This document shows positions 33,836 through 46,215 of a stretch of DNA of 64,000 nucleotides, one piece after another. The stretch comes from Monodelphis domestica. Taxonomy: Eukaryota > Chordata > Mammalia > Didelphimorphia > Didelphidae. A program made the translations under genes and the position numbers. Position 1 is the first letter of the stretch. Each line of letters opens with the position of its first letter. The stretch lies in NCBI RefSeq assembly GCF_027887165.1, contig NC_077232.1, positions 82,461,399-82,525,398 on the forward strand, written 5' to 3'. The notes below the pieces were generated by a model. It was not told where the DNA came from and searched no databases. It saw only the letters and a program-made list of their open reading frames with translations.

Positions 33836-34019
33836 CTTCAGGAAGATTTTCTGGAATTCTTCCCTTTTCCCTTTCCCACAATGAAAGCTCTTTCTCTCCT
33901 CCAGTTTCTCATAGCAATTTGCTTGATGATTTCTTGAAGCCAGCAGGGGTGCATCCATAGCAATTACCTTTCTTACTGCTGTCAATTTTTTTATTCTGAT
34001 CTTGGATATTATTTGGATA

Positions 34020-34290
34020 TCTCTGCTGAGGTAGCTAAGTGGTGCTGTGTCAAGAGTGCTTGGTCTGGTGTTAGGAAAACTTGAGTTCAAATACAGCCTC
34101 ATCCACTTACTAGCTGGGCAAGACTTAACCTTTGTCTTCCTCAATTTCCTCAACTGTAAAATGGGGATGAAAATAATAGCTCCTGAATCCCAGGGCTGTT
34201 GTGAGGAACAGAGAAAAAATTTGTAAAGCACTTGGCACAGTGCTAGGAACATAGAAGATACTTAATAAATACTTGTTCCTTTCCTCCTTT
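34020..34290 (+). repeat. Marsupial MIR/CORE-like SINE
   Basis: AGTGCTTGGTCTGGTGTTAG, CTCAACTGTAAAATGGGGAT and ATAGAAGATACTTAATAAAT in family order. Confidence 0.7.
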
Positions 34291-35661
34291 CATGGGATCC
34301 ATCCAGTAATACATGCTCCTTGTTATATTTGACAAATCCAATAGCATATAACTGTTATCATACCTTATAATACTAGGTTAAATAATCTTTACTTATTCCA
34401 AAAGTGTTTCTATAGGGTGCTGACTTGTGGATTATAGGCTCTGAAAAAGTCCATCAATATTCTTCCATCTAGGGAGAATATAATCTTTCTAAAACTATTT
34501 TAGAGCATGGGCCTCGGTTTCATTAATTCAATTGGGTTTTTGTTAGGATAATTTCCAAATCTGTTATGTTATGGTTCATTTCATAATTCTAAAAGTATAC
34601 ATTAAGGCTGATATTATTTATGTGTTAATTGCTTTAAAAGTTTTCTCTCCATTGAGCTATGAGTTCAGGATGCCAGTAAGTCTCTTAACGTATTCTACCA
34701 TAGCTTTCTCCTTATGTCTCAGAGGTCTTGCCTGGAGGAAATCATGGTGTTAGTACTCCAACCATTGCTACTATTATGCTATCTTACACCAGGACTAATC
34801 CAAACACCGCCATCATTCTGAGACCCCTAAAACAGATACAAGTGAAAGCCAATGTTGAACATAGTGTCGTAAGACATAGTAGGCACTTGAAAAAAAATGT
34901 TTATTGACTGATTGATGGTTACCCAACTGTTAACCTCCATTCTAATTGTACTAAGACAACACCGGAAAAGGTACAAAAGTAGAAGGCAGCAGGATTGAGA
35001 TTGTGGGAAGTGAAATAAGGGGATTTGGGGGAAGGGAAGGTTTTAAGGAAGCGATCACACAATTATATAAAATAGTTTTATTAACAAAGGGCATGGGAAT
35101 GACAAGGAATGAGGGATCAATTTACTATTACCCACCTAGATATTAATTTACCGAGATTTCTAATCTAACTTAATCTGACTACTAAAAGGGATAGTTAAAA
35201 TGGAGAGGAATTTGGTAAGGGAAAGTCAATCCAGAGCCCTAAGGGATTCTCACAAGAGCCCTCCTTTGATCCAGAGAAAGATGTCAACACCTCCAGAAGA
35301 AATCCAGGTTCTCTTTGTAGTGTGATCAGCAGGAAGCAGGTAGGTACCTCAAGACAGCCACAGAGGGAACTGAAAGGTTTTTCCTTAGTCCATCCAAGGA
35401 ATACCAAATACAGCTACCCTCTAAGCATCTTGAAAGTAGAAAGCAGGACCCAACTTCTGTTTCCCAAGGAGTCCAGTACCAAATGTATAGCTGCTTTTTT
35501 CAGTTATTCTCTCTTCCTGTCCATTCCCAGGTCCTTGGTGTTCCAAATGGAATGTTTAGCCTTGTATCTTCTTCTTGCATTTTCCAAACTCCTTTCTACG
35601 GAAGGTGGAACTCCCTGGCTACAAAGAACATGACCATGGCAGTGGTGGGGGGAATGGTTTC

Positions 35662-35986
35662 TGGAAGCCAAGTTTCAAAGAATTAAAGTGGCATGTAATT
35701 AGAATTCTGTACCCTTGAACTATGATTCCCAGCACCCCACTCTCCTCCTGTCTTTATGTGCTGATGTAGGCAGGATATAAAATCTGTATAGTTTCATCTC
35801 TGGCTCTCTTCTCTTCCTGTGGTGGGAGCTGTGGATGCAGGGTTTTTGAGCAGGTAGAGAAAGTTTGGGCATGTGGCTTTATTTTGTTAGACAATTACCT
35901 TTTTATTCCTTTACTTCAAGGGATTATTAATAAATCTTATAAAATCTAAAAATCGGAGTTATTGGATATTAATTTTAAATCCTACA
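35662..35986 (+). mobile_element. Possible LTR fragment (ERV-like)
   Basis: A TATAAAA-like box near 35778, AATAAA near 35930, TG...CA ends, and TTTC at both borders (35658-35661, 35987-35990) suggest a solo LTR. A 4-bp match can occur by chance and no second copy is in the window, so this is tentative. Confidence 0.3.
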
Positions 35987-37164
35987 TTTCCATGATATGT
36001 CAGTATGACAGAGTGGCCACTGAGCCAGAAAAATCCTGCTCACTGTCCTTATGCCAAGGTACTTGGCCTTGACCCCAGCTCTAGTGCTTGAGATACATGC
36101 AAGAGTTGGTGTAAGCAAGGATTTTGAAAACCAAGCAACTGCTCTGGGGAGGGAACCAGTATGTACAGGTGATGGCCGAAGAAGGAATCCCTGGGGAGAA
36201 AGACCCTAACCTCAAATTTGCAATTTCTTTTCAAATTTTGTAGTATGAACACACAATGAACTTAACAAGTACCAATGAATGCTCCCTCATTATTAAATCA
36301 AGTTATAGTGATGGGCAACTACTGCCATGACTATGCTGCTATATAAGATGTTTTCCCATATTCTACCATAATATCCCCAGTTTGAAGATGAGGAATCTGA
36401 GGCCCAGAGAGCAGAGGTTACCTGTTCAAGGTAAAAGGATCAGAGACTTAGAAGCTCATACAGACCTTAATGGTAATGTAGTCCAGTCACATCATTTACA
36501 GATGAGAAGACTGAGGCTCAGTGTAACTTGTCATGGGCACAAAGGTATTCAACTCCAAGGCCTCCAAATCCAAATTCTGCTCTATCATACCATTTGGCAT
36601 TTCCAACCTAAATTCCTGATTACTTTTCTACCTTGAGCTGGTACTTTCACTCTCCTCTCTGCTTTTAAGTTCACCTTATGATATAGAGGTTTTCGGGACT
36701 CCTCCCATTAGATTGTAAGCTCCTTAAGAGCAATGACTGTCTTCCTTTTCCTTTGTATTTTTACAGCTAGATTCCAAATAAGGAGAATTATGAATCCCTC
36801 AGAAATGATGAAGCTATTCAAATTTGCATTGCATTTTTCCACCGGGCTAGAACTAATGATTATATTTTAAATATGTGACAAGTTTGTCCCCAACATGTAG
36901 AATCAATTCAAATTGGTACTATTTGGAGTTGTAATTGAGAGTAATTGAAGACTCAAAGCCCATTAGTATGGGGAGTGTCTCCTCATTGGTGGAGATAATT
37001 GTCCTGTGCCTATGTAGAGTGGGCAGAGAGGAGTAGTTGGTAAGAGTGGAAGAGAGGAGAGCTCAGTTTCTTTAGTCTCTTCGGTCTCTGGAATCTCTTG
37101 ACTCAAGAATGAAGTTGTGATTGTATGGCTAAAAGGGAAGAAATAATAAATCTCTGGTCTCTTC

Positions 37165-37410
37165 TTATGGGCAACTAAGTGGTACAATGGCTAGAGTGCT
37201 GGGCTTGGAGTCAAAAAGATTCATCTTCTTTAGTTCCAATCTAGCCTCAGTCATTTATAGCTGTGTGACCCTGGGCAAGTCACTTAACTCTATTTACTTC
37301 AGTTTCCTCATCTGCAAAATGAGCTGGAGAAGGAAATTGTAAAATACCCTAGTATTTTTGCCAAGAAAACCCCAAGTGGGGTCATGAAGAATTGGACATA
37401 ATTGTAAGCA
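37165..37410 (+). repeat. Marsupial SINE
   Basis: GGGCAACTAAGTGGTACAAT, GGGCTTGGAGTCAAAAAGAT, CCAAGAAAACCCCAAGTGGG and AATTGGACATAATTG. Confidence 0.8.
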
Positions 37411-39555
37411 ACAAGCCTCTTCTTTCCCCATTGTCTTCTCTACGGGAGACCATTTCCTGCCAGAAGGGGAAATTTGGCCACTTTGCCTTCCATATAGAGA
37501 GGGGTACTGGGCTAGAATTATATCTATTTATTTCCTTAAATATTATTAGCTAGGAAATGAAGTTTTCCAGTTCAACATAAACTCCTGATTGCTATTTATT
37601 ATTGGAGAAAGGAAGACCCAAGCTTTATATCTGAATCTTGACTCTCTTCCTACTAGTTTCACAATGAACACGAATAGTTAAGCAACAAACAAACCCATTT
37701 ATCCAAGCTGATGGCAAAATAGAAATTAGAGAATGTATACATAGGAGAATATATATCAGATTTTACAAAATGAAAGAGCTCTCCCATTAGGGAAAGATTA
37801 GTCAGCTCAACCTAGAAAGTTCCGGATCTCACGCTTCTCCCATTTTATCACATCCCTGTTTGGAGGATTAAACTCAGGACCTTCACTTTATGAGACTGAC
37901 ACACTGTCTACTGCATTAAGAAGGCACTCAACTTTTTGCTTAGCCTTGCCTAACTAGGATTGTTTTTACCTTAGGGTCCATTATTTAGTCTGAAACTGCT
38001 AGCCTAAGATTCCCTTCAGGGTGGATTCTCAGGGGAACAGGAAACATGGACAAGCTTTGGGGTCTCCAACTTACAAGCTAGTCCTAAACCTTGGGATACA
38101 TCAGATTTTACTAGGCTACAAGCTTGGGGTTTCTAGATTCCATATTGACAGGGGAAATTCCCAGAAGTGTCTAGTATAGCAAGCTGGAGCTAAGGACATG
38201 ATGGAGGATGCTAGCTCCTCTTCTGCTGGCTTCTTCCCAGATTTTAATTCTCCCTTCCACAATCTGAAGGAGAGTTGACATCCATTTTCTTTCTTGAAGC
38301 TAGAATTAGAAGCATTATCAGAAGCAAATGTAGAGCCCAAAGACTATTCAGCTAAGACACTCAAGAGAATGAAGTCTCCTCTCTTCCAGTCTCACCAATT
38401 CCTGCTCCCTGCCTACCCCATGTAGGCACAGGTCAATGATCTTCCCCAATGAGGAGACAATCTCCACACTAATGGGCATTGCAACTCTAATCACACATAA
38501 TTAACAATCCCAGATAGTGCTAGTTTAAATACATTCTACCACTTCCGGGAGTTCATAATTTTCAACAATATGGATTTAGCTGCATTCCCAACCCTTAGCC
38601 TACAGCCTCACACATAGCAAATGCTTACTAAATCTAGCCTAATCTTTCAGTATTAATAATTTCCCCATGATAACTCTAGTCCACTCTCATATTTCCCCCA
38701 ATGAATTCCTATAAGGATTACAGTTTCAATTTAATCGTCCTCTAAGTACCTCTTCACAGCTTCTCTTGGAGGGTAGGGAGGAAAAGACTCTTCACTTCCC
38801 TCATCTATAAAAATGGGGATGATCATAGTGGCATTACCTGCCTTGTAGGGTTGCTGAAAGGAAAGTAGAGACTTTAGAATGCTGAAGAACTCAAACTATT
38901 GTAATTATTCTATTCAAGAAATAGTGTCAGCTGCTCAGGTACATACAGAGATGTGTGAGAACCAGTCCTTCAGGAGTTCCCAGTCCTAGAGAAGAGGTAA
39001 GAGTTTGATTTCAAGTTGGAGCAAATGGGACAACATGAAATAATGAATGAATGGGTGAGTGAATGAATGAATGAAAAAAAACAACCCAGTAAGTGCTTAC
39101 TACGGGCAAAGTGTACTGTGCTTAATCCTAGGGCTGGCTACAAATAGAAGAGTAAAATAGTCTCTGATCTCAAGGAGTTCACATTCTGATGGGGGAGAAA
39201 TCACATATGGAAGGCTTTAGTTGCAAGTCAGATAGAAAGGTCCCATAGTCCTTAAGGTATAGTGACAAAGCAGATCGTGTAACATCTTTAAAAGAAAAAT
39301 TTTTTTGCAACAACAGGTTTATTAAAGAAAGTGACATTAATTTTGATACTAAATAACCTTTGTGATTTAGTTTCTGAATCCACTACTTAATTGAAACTAC
39401 TCTTTCCAAGGTTACAAATAATCAATGTATCATCTTTAATGTCATTTCTACTAATGGAATTATAGTTTTAAATGTTTATTATTAATAGAATTTATTTCCA
39501 GGTATCTCAGCAACTCCCTTCCCTTTCTACAGAAGGCATCATCTGGCAAACAGAT

Positions 39556-39556
39556 A

Positions 39557-39601
<45 letters not shown>

Positions 39602-39614
39602 GTACATATATATT
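39556..39614. repeat. (TG)n(TA)n microsatellite
   Basis: TG run to about 39583, then TA run. Confidence 0.97.
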
Positions 39615-39799
39615 ATGTTTTTCATGTTTCCATTTTTATTTTCTGGAGGGAAACATTTACAAGTTATTTTTCCAATATTAAATCTGTAGCTGTATATAAT
39701 GTTCTCTTGAATCTGAAACTTGTTTCATTCTTCATTAGCTTTTGTAGTTCTTGCTAAGTTTTAAAAAATTAAAAAATTAACCTGCTCATTGTTTCTTAT

Positions 39800-39990
39800 G
39801 GTGCGTCAGACCACAACTTGTTCAGCCATTCCCTAATTGATGGACAGCCCCTCAATTTCCAGTTCTTTGCTACCACAGAGAGCTACTGTAAATACTTTGT
39901 CACATATAGGTTCATTTCTTTTTCCCCTAATGTCCTTGGGAAACAGACCCAGTAATGGTATTGTTGGGTGGAATCAGTTTCTTATGTTGA
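39800..39990 (-). mobile_element. Old L1 fragment
   Basis: ACTTGTTCAGCCATTCCCTA and TGATGGACAGCCCCTCAATT are the reverse of L1 GGGAATGGCTGAACAA-type sequence, diverged. Confidence 0.7.
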
Positions 39991-42355
39991 ATCATTTGAA
40001 AGTGCCAAGGGCTTTTGGTGGCAAGAATTTTCTTTCCTATCTCTAGTAGTCTTGACTGAAGCAACAACAGAAAGCATTTACCATTGGGGTTGCTTGTCTG
40101 GAAAAAGGCTATGGGGGTTGGACTGGAAGCAGGATAAGTTATCTGGAAGGTACTGCCACCCCCGGGGCTCTGGAGTTACCTGGCTATTGGGGGCAGTTGT
40201 TCAGAAGTTAGTACTGGTGGTGGTGAGAAAGATGGGCTTCTTTTCTATAGTAAATGCTGGTTATAGTAGGGTCCAGGCTGGAAGCAAGATGAGTGACTTG
40301 GAGGTAGGGGAGGCATTGCTTACCCCTAAGGCTCTTGGTGTTCATGATCCTGAAATATCTCTATTGGAGCCTTAGGAGAGGTGGTAGTTAAGTGGTGGTA
40401 GTGTTTGACTGACTTGGCACAAAATGCCTTGTGACTTCAGCAAAATCTAGAGGAGAAAAATCTTCAGAGATTGGGGAAAGGAGAGAAAAATTTTTAGTCT
40501 CACCTCCTCGGTTTAAATATTTTTAAATGATTAAAGAATGTCACAATGCAAATTTCTCCTTTTACCCATGGTAAAACTATTTTACCAATACATATTTCTG
40601 CATTCAGCAAAAGCCAGTTTCCAGTAGACTTCTGGACTATGTGCTTGACTTTTATTTCTTGGACTTATTGCTGTCTGGAGCCCAGGAACAATTTAAAACC
40701 AATTCTTTTCAATCTTTTCCCTCTCACCCTCCACTAACAGCTCCACAGCCTTATTGTTTTTCCCTGATAATCTTAAATAAAAATATAAAAATAAAAAATA
40801 AAAAACCCAAAAAACATTTCTTCTACCTACTCTTTCAGATTGACCTGCCTGTAGGGCAAGCATTGGTAGAGCTCCTTTCTGCCTTGTCTTCCCAGAGTCT
40901 TCTGAGTTCCCATAGCTTTGCCTCTAGTGTTTTATCTGAATCTTCTCTCAATGCAGAGGCAAATGAGTTGTTGATGTCTGCCCTCTTTGTGGGAGGGAGA
41001 TCTATAGAGGCAGACAGAGTTATGGGCATGGCAGCATCTGATAGGGGAGGTGAATGACCTCTTAGCTAAAAGATGAATGAACTTCTTCCTGGCCCCTCCC
41101 TTTCCTACATTCTCATGTCCTTGAGTGGGCGCCAGTCTGACAGACTATTCTTAATTTCACTGTGTGCTGAACTGGGGACTAGGATCAATGGACCAGAGAA
41201 ATCCACTAAAACTAAAAGATAAATAACAATGGTAATATCTGACATTTACATACTGCTTTATAGTCTGCAATGCTCGTAAAAGCCATTCTTTCACATGATA
41301 AAGTTTAAATGTTTTAAAAGGGGACATTCTGGGCTCTCTACCAGCTAGAGGCAATCTATATTCAATTCAGTTCATAGGATCCTAGAAATTAGAGCTGGAA
41401 AGGAGCTTAAAGACCACCTTGATCAGATCTTTGATTTTATACTTGAGGAAACTGAGGCTCAGCATAGTTAAATCAAATTACGCAAGGCCACAGAGGTGGT
41501 AAGTAGCAGAGCCAAGAAGATGTTCTAACTCCAGATTAGTGATCTTTTCAGGGTATCATATTGCTTTATCAGTTCAATTCAGTTTAATAGGAGTTGATTA
41601 GGAAAGTCAGGGATCAAATCTATGAGTTGTTCTCAGGCAAATTAATGAAATTATAGGTCTTAATGAAAGTGTAGGCCTTTCTGGAAGAATCTACTTCTCA
41701 TGGATGTAGACAAACATTCTAATCCTTTGCTGGAATAGGGAGAGAAGTAGAGGAAATTTATCTAATTGTGTCCAAATGATCAAGTCTACCTCAACCTCTA
41801 AGATGATAGGGCAATTGAGGCTCTAGATTGTGACTGAACAACCTGTCCTGTCTCTGGTCTATAAGAGGGAACTGTGGAACAGCCCATCCTTTTTAACTCT
41901 TTTCCATTAATGGAACGGATTTTCTCTCTTAGATTTCCATTCAAGAGTGCAGCAAAGGAGGGTAAAGTGGGGAAGGTCCGAGTAGACACAGAAGACAATG
42001 ATGTGCAGGAAATGTTCCTGACAATTGACTGATGTGTGCCCAGATATGTCTTAAAGGGCAGCTCTAAGACCTCAAGTGTCTGGCTGCCTTCTTTCTTTCA
42101 GTTTCCTTTTTTGAGTAGAGGTTAGAGACCAGTTATCCTGAAAATAAATACATATCTAGCTGTGAAGGTTACCTAGTGGGTTGAACTGAGTTCTAGAGTC
42201 AGCACTAGGAAAAATTTCCTTGACATCATGCAATTTGGAGAAGGAAGAAGACTGTCCTGAAGCTGTCCTAAAGTTATATCATGACAGGACAAGAGATCAA
42301 TACTTTGCTAGCTAGCTCTCTCAGATATTGCTGTTATACAGTGTGGAATCCAAAA

Positions 42356-42545
42356 AAGGGCAGCTGTTGAGAGCCAGGCCTAGAGACGGGAGGTCTTAGG
42401 TTCAAATCTGGCCTCAGACATTTCTCAGCTGTGTGACCCTGGACAAGTCACTTGACCCCCATTGCCTAGCCCTTACCACTCTTCTGCCTTGGAGCCAATA
42501 CACAGTATTGACTCCAAGACGGAAGGTAAGGGTTTAAAAAAAAAA
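42356..42545 (+). repeat. MAR1-like CORE-SINE
   Basis: GGGCAGCTGTTGAGAGCCAG to CCAAGACGGAAGGTAAGGGT plus A tail; a well-preserved, younger copy lacking part of its 5' end. Confidence 0.85.
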
Positions 42546-43384
42546 TGAACAGGATATGTTTCTTCAGTAGTTTTATCAAGGACCTTTACCTTCCTGGGGA
42601 ATCTAATAGGTGTGATGGGCTATTTGAGCATTTCATGTTTCCTATGTACGCTCATAAACACCTGAGTCCTTTGTATCTTGGGTTCTTTCTGGGGCAAGCA
42701 AAATACAAGCTATCTCATACCTTAAACCAATGTTGTACATTGAGTATTTGTGTGAAAGCTGGGGATCCTGCCAAATTACACTCACCATACCACAGGCTGG
42801 GGAAAAGTGACCCCTTTTCATTGAGTCCCAAAAGTCAAACCTGGTTTATGTGAACCCAAGGGTTTCCTAAGAACTATAAGATCCAGAGTCCCAAGGGTGA
42901 TATCTCCAATTATTCAGTACACATTGAGAATTAAGTGTTGAGTAAAAATAGACTGCTGTATGTTTCTAATGATGACTTACATGTGTACAGAAAGAGATAT
43001 GAGTTTATCAGGACAGGAAAAAGAAGAGGGCCAATTATGTAGGAGGATTGGAAAGATGGACACCCTGTGTGCTGCACTGGGACCCACAGAATATAAACAG
43101 ACCAACCTACACATTGGGTAGACCCTTGGGTCTGTTGGAGAATATGACCATGAATTGAACTGGATGAGGTGTGGATGTACCAGGGGAGGGAATATCAACA
43201 TGAATGAAATTGTGGGTTCTTTGAAATGTCTATGCAAGGTACTGTGCTAAGCCCTGGAGCAGATAGACACTGGAAGCTTCTTGAGGCAGAAATGCTAATT
43301 TATTTATTCTTTTTACTGCAGAGTCCAGTGCCTTTTAAAATATTTTGTGTTTTTATCATGAGTGCTTCTGTTAATAGGATAGAG

Positions 43385-43600
43385 TTTCTTAATCATTTTT
43401 ATGTGTCCTGGATCCTTTGGTAGTATCTGGTGAAGCCTAAAGACTCCGCCTCCCCCCCCCCCCCACCTCAGACTTATATTTTAATAATGAAAAAAATAAA
43501 ACAGAGAGGGTTATAGTGGAAACCAATTATATTTAAGTGGAGTTATTAAAAATTTTTTTTAAAGTTCATAGTCCCCAGGATAAGAACTCCTACTTTATTG
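43385..43600 (+). mobile_element. hAT-like MITE relic, both ends present
   Basis: GTTTCTTAATCATTTTTATG at the left and CAGGATAAGAACTCCTAC at the right are near-inverted. The middle CTTTGGTAGTATCTGGTGAA matches the other copies. A C-run sits at about 43452-43465. Confidence 0.65.
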
Positions 43601-43854
43601 GATCACCTTTATTAGTTGCTGTGGCTAGAATAATTTTGTTAGTTAATTTTGTAAGGCTAACACTTTGGGGATAATAAGGCTCACCATGCTTAGTCTAGAT
43701 ATTGGATAAGAAAACAGGTCAGATCATGCCTGTACTCCTTGAAGCTCTAAGGTAATCATAGCTAACTTTTTAATAACATTTCATAGTTTACAGAGTGCTT
43801 CTATTGATCTTACCATTTTTCTCTAAACTAGTCCATTTTGCTATTTCTTACAGT

Positions 43855-44210
43855 GCAGTAGCATTCTATTACAATCCACATACCATACTTTATTTAATTT
43901 TCATGAATTGATGGACCCCTACTTAACTTCCAGTTCTTTGCTACTACAAAAAAGAACTATCATAAATATTTTTGAACGAATGGGTCCTTTTCCTCTTGCT
44001 TTGATTTCTTTGAACTGTAAGTCTAGTTGTGTCAAGTCAAAGTGTACATGCAGTTTAGTGACTTTTTAGGCACAGTTCAAAATTGCTTTCCCGAATGGCT
44101 GGACCAGTTCACAGCTTTGTCAGCAGTGCATGTAGCCCCACCAACATTTCCCTTTTTTTGTAAGCTTTATCCATATGATGCAGAGTGGTTTTCTCACCAA
44201 AAACCCTTAT
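43855..44210 (-). mobile_element. Old L1 fragment
   Basis: GTAGCATTCTATTACAATCC, TTGATGGACCCCTACTTAAC and TGCTTTCCCGAATGGCTGGA are diverged L1 ORF2-end sequence on -. Confidence 0.7.
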
Positions 44211-44759
44211 GAGTTATATAAGACATTTCTTTCATGGACATACATCACAGCTCCTCCATTCCTTAGTAGGTGGTTTTATGAGTTTTTTGGTGGGGTACAT
44301 GGATACATGGATTCTTTTGTACATATGGGTTGTTGCAGACGTTTCCAAAATATTTATTTTCAGATGCTTCTAGTGAAAATGAATGTTCTCTGTATATAGG
44401 CTGATCTGTGGTCAACAGGCACAGAGTTCATTGAAAGACATATTCTGACATGGTAGGCTCTTCCAGGACTTATACTCTATCAGTTTAACTGTCAAGGACC
44501 CAGAATCTCCTCAAAAGGATGACAAACTATGGGGCAGCTGAAATCACTCCCAGAGAGCAATTATAATATTGCATAATTTTTTTATGAAGGAACTAACAAA
44601 ACAAAGAAACCCTTTAAAAAAGAGTCAGTGAAATCCCCCAGGGCCACTAACAGTTAGGAACATGAATTGCCTTTTGACAGAAGATCTCCCAAACACTGAC
44701 TTTGCATTTCTCCCAGGACCCAGATCTGCCTTACTGCTTAGCAGTGTGTGGTTTATTTT

Positions 44760-44960
44760 TCAGTCCTGGCTGACTTTCCAGGACCCCTCTGGGAGTCTTC
44801 TTGGCAAAGATACTGGATGGTTTGCCACTCCCTTCTCTAGCTTATGTTATAGATGAAAAAATGGGGGCAAACACAGTTAAGTGGCTTGCCCAGGTCACAC
44901 ACAGCTAGAACCTGAGGCAAGATTTGAACTCTGGTCTTCCTGACTCCAGGGCTAGGGGAC
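44760..44960 (-). repeat. Marsupial SINE (TTCTTGGCAAAGAT-type family)
   Basis: GTCTTCTTGGCAAAGATACT, GTGGCTTGCCCAGGTCACAC and CTCTGGTCTTCCTGACTCCA. Confidence 0.75.
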
Positions 44961-45688
44961 ACCTAGTAGTCCATGGAATAAACTAAGTACCTAAAAATGT
45001 TTATCCTTCTTTCCGTTCTCCTGTGCACATACTTTATTTATACAGGTACCTGTTCGTATATTCTACATCCCTGTCTTCCTGTTACCTTCTCAGCAAGTTG
45101 CCATCTTTTGAATTTCTTGAGAGCCTAGAGACTCTCAGGCAAATCCATTCTTCCCAAGTGAGCAGTTGAGGAAGGGCATAAAAGGAAGACCTTAACTTTA
45201 GGGCAGCATGTAATTGATGGAGAGGCAGCCCCTGTGAAAGAAAGCATCTGCATTTGGACCTGGGTTCATTTCTCAGTTCTGCAATTGTAGTGGAGGTTGG
45301 GGTGAGCCACCTGTGAAACTTCAAGTTCCTCATCTGTAAAATGGGGACAATGAGAGCTGTACTCCGTAGCTCCCAGTATTCTTGGGAGAAAAATGCGCTG
45401 TAAACGTGACTTCTTAGCACTAGAAATGTGACTTCTTGTCATTATGTGATCGCTTCTCTTTCGGGCCTCTCATACACTTTGCTCTCCTTTCTGCCCGCCC
45501 TCCCCCCTCCCCCCGGCTTGTCAAACAGTTCCCTCTTCTGTCAGCTCCTTCCCTCCCTCCCTGTCCCTGTCCAGGGCCCTAATAAAGCTATTTTGAAAGT
45601 GACCCAGTCGGTCTGGCTGCCCGAGCGCCCAGAGGGGGAGAGCTCGAGGAGGGAGAGGCCGGAGCTGAGGGCGCAGCTGTTTGGAACC

Positions 45689-45698
45689 ATGACTGAAG
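45689..45698 (+). promoter_or_regulatory. Upstream out-of-frame ATG overlapping DOK7 start
   Basis: ATGACTGAAG begins 10 nt before the DOK7 ATG, with A at -3, in another frame. In the spliced message this frame would run past the DOK7 start, so ribosomes using it could miss the main start. Human DOK7 begins MTE; this out-of-frame ATG also begins MTE, but only for three residues. Confidence 0.55.
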
Positions 45699-45752
45699 AT
45701 GACGGATTCGGTGGTGGTGGAGGGTCAGGTCAAATTGAGAGATGGAAAAAAG
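45699..45752 (+). CDS. DOK7: DOK7 coding exon 1
   Basis: This exon encodes the first 18 residues of DOK7, MTDSVVVEGQVKLRDGKK; human, as I recall it, is MTEAALVEGQVKLRDGKK. DOK7 is a cytoplasmic PH-PTB adaptor that binds and activates the receptor kinase MuSK to build the neuromuscular junction. The 54 nt end in AAAAAAG|GTAGGG, phase 0, matching the human c.54/c.55 boundary. The start ATG has A at -3. A second, out-of-frame ATG at 45689 precedes it by 10 nt; this one was chosen because only it gives the conserved VEGQVKLRDGKK frame at the same length as human. Confidence 0.95.
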
Positions 45753-45898
45753 GTAGGGGGCACACCTTATACTTCCCTTTACCTTCAAGAGACCCTCTTC
45801 TCCTCCACGCGGGCAGCAGGGGGTGGGGGCAGGACAGGGTCGAAGCCCCCGACTCCCTGCCCAGTGCATAACCTTGTGCTTTTGTATCTCTTCCGCAG

Positions 45899-45944
45899 TG
45901 GAAAACTAGGTGGCTGGTGTTGCGCAAGCCCTCCCCGGTAGCAG
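45899..45944 (+). CDS. DOK7: DOK7 coding exon 2 (PH domain)
   Basis: This 46-nt exon reads WKTRWLVLRKPSPVA, the start of the DOK7 PH domain (first beta strands). The acceptor is CTCTTCCGCAG and the donor GCAG|GTAAGG, leaving phase 1. It is separated from exon 1 by a 146-bp intron. Its end corresponds to human c.100/c.101. It is too short to stand out as an open reading frame on its own. Confidence 0.95.
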
Positions 45945-45954
45945 GTAAGGCAGC

Positions 45955-46215
45955 AGGGCGCGGAGAGCGGGGCGCGTGGCCTGGGGACTTCTGGGAAGGG
46001 GTGCGTAGTGAGGGGTGGGGGTGGGGGAGGTTCAGGTGAGGGGCGCTTGGCCTGAGGACTCCTGGTGAGGGGCGCGTGAAGAGGGGGCACGTGACCAAAG
46101 AGGGCTGGGGTGGGAGCTGGGAGATTCCAGGTGAGGGGCACAAGGCGAGGAACAGGTGACTAGGTAAGGTTTGGGGACAGCTGCTGGCGAGGGGCGGGTA
46201 GCCTCAGGCTCCTTG
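45955..46215 (+). repeat. GC-rich degenerate repeat in 5' end of DOK7 intron 2
   Basis: Motifs GTGAGGGGCGCGTGG, GACTCCTGGTGAGGGG and CAGGTGAGGGGC recur at irregular 30-60 bp steps. Each CAGGTGAG copy is both an E-box (CAGGTG) and a good match to a splice donor. The copies are too diverged for a recent tandem array. Confidence 0.55.

Noticed and set aside
35658-35990. Firm LTR call at 35.7-36.0 kb
   Set aside because: TATA-like and AATAAA motifs with a 4-bp flank match are suggestive only; without a second copy it stays a low-confidence feature.
45428-45871. 147-codon + frame across DOK7 exon 1 as an alternative DOK7 N-terminus
   Set aside because: It is out of frame with VEGQVKLRDGKK and would read through the exon 1 donor; only its ATG at 45689 is of interest.
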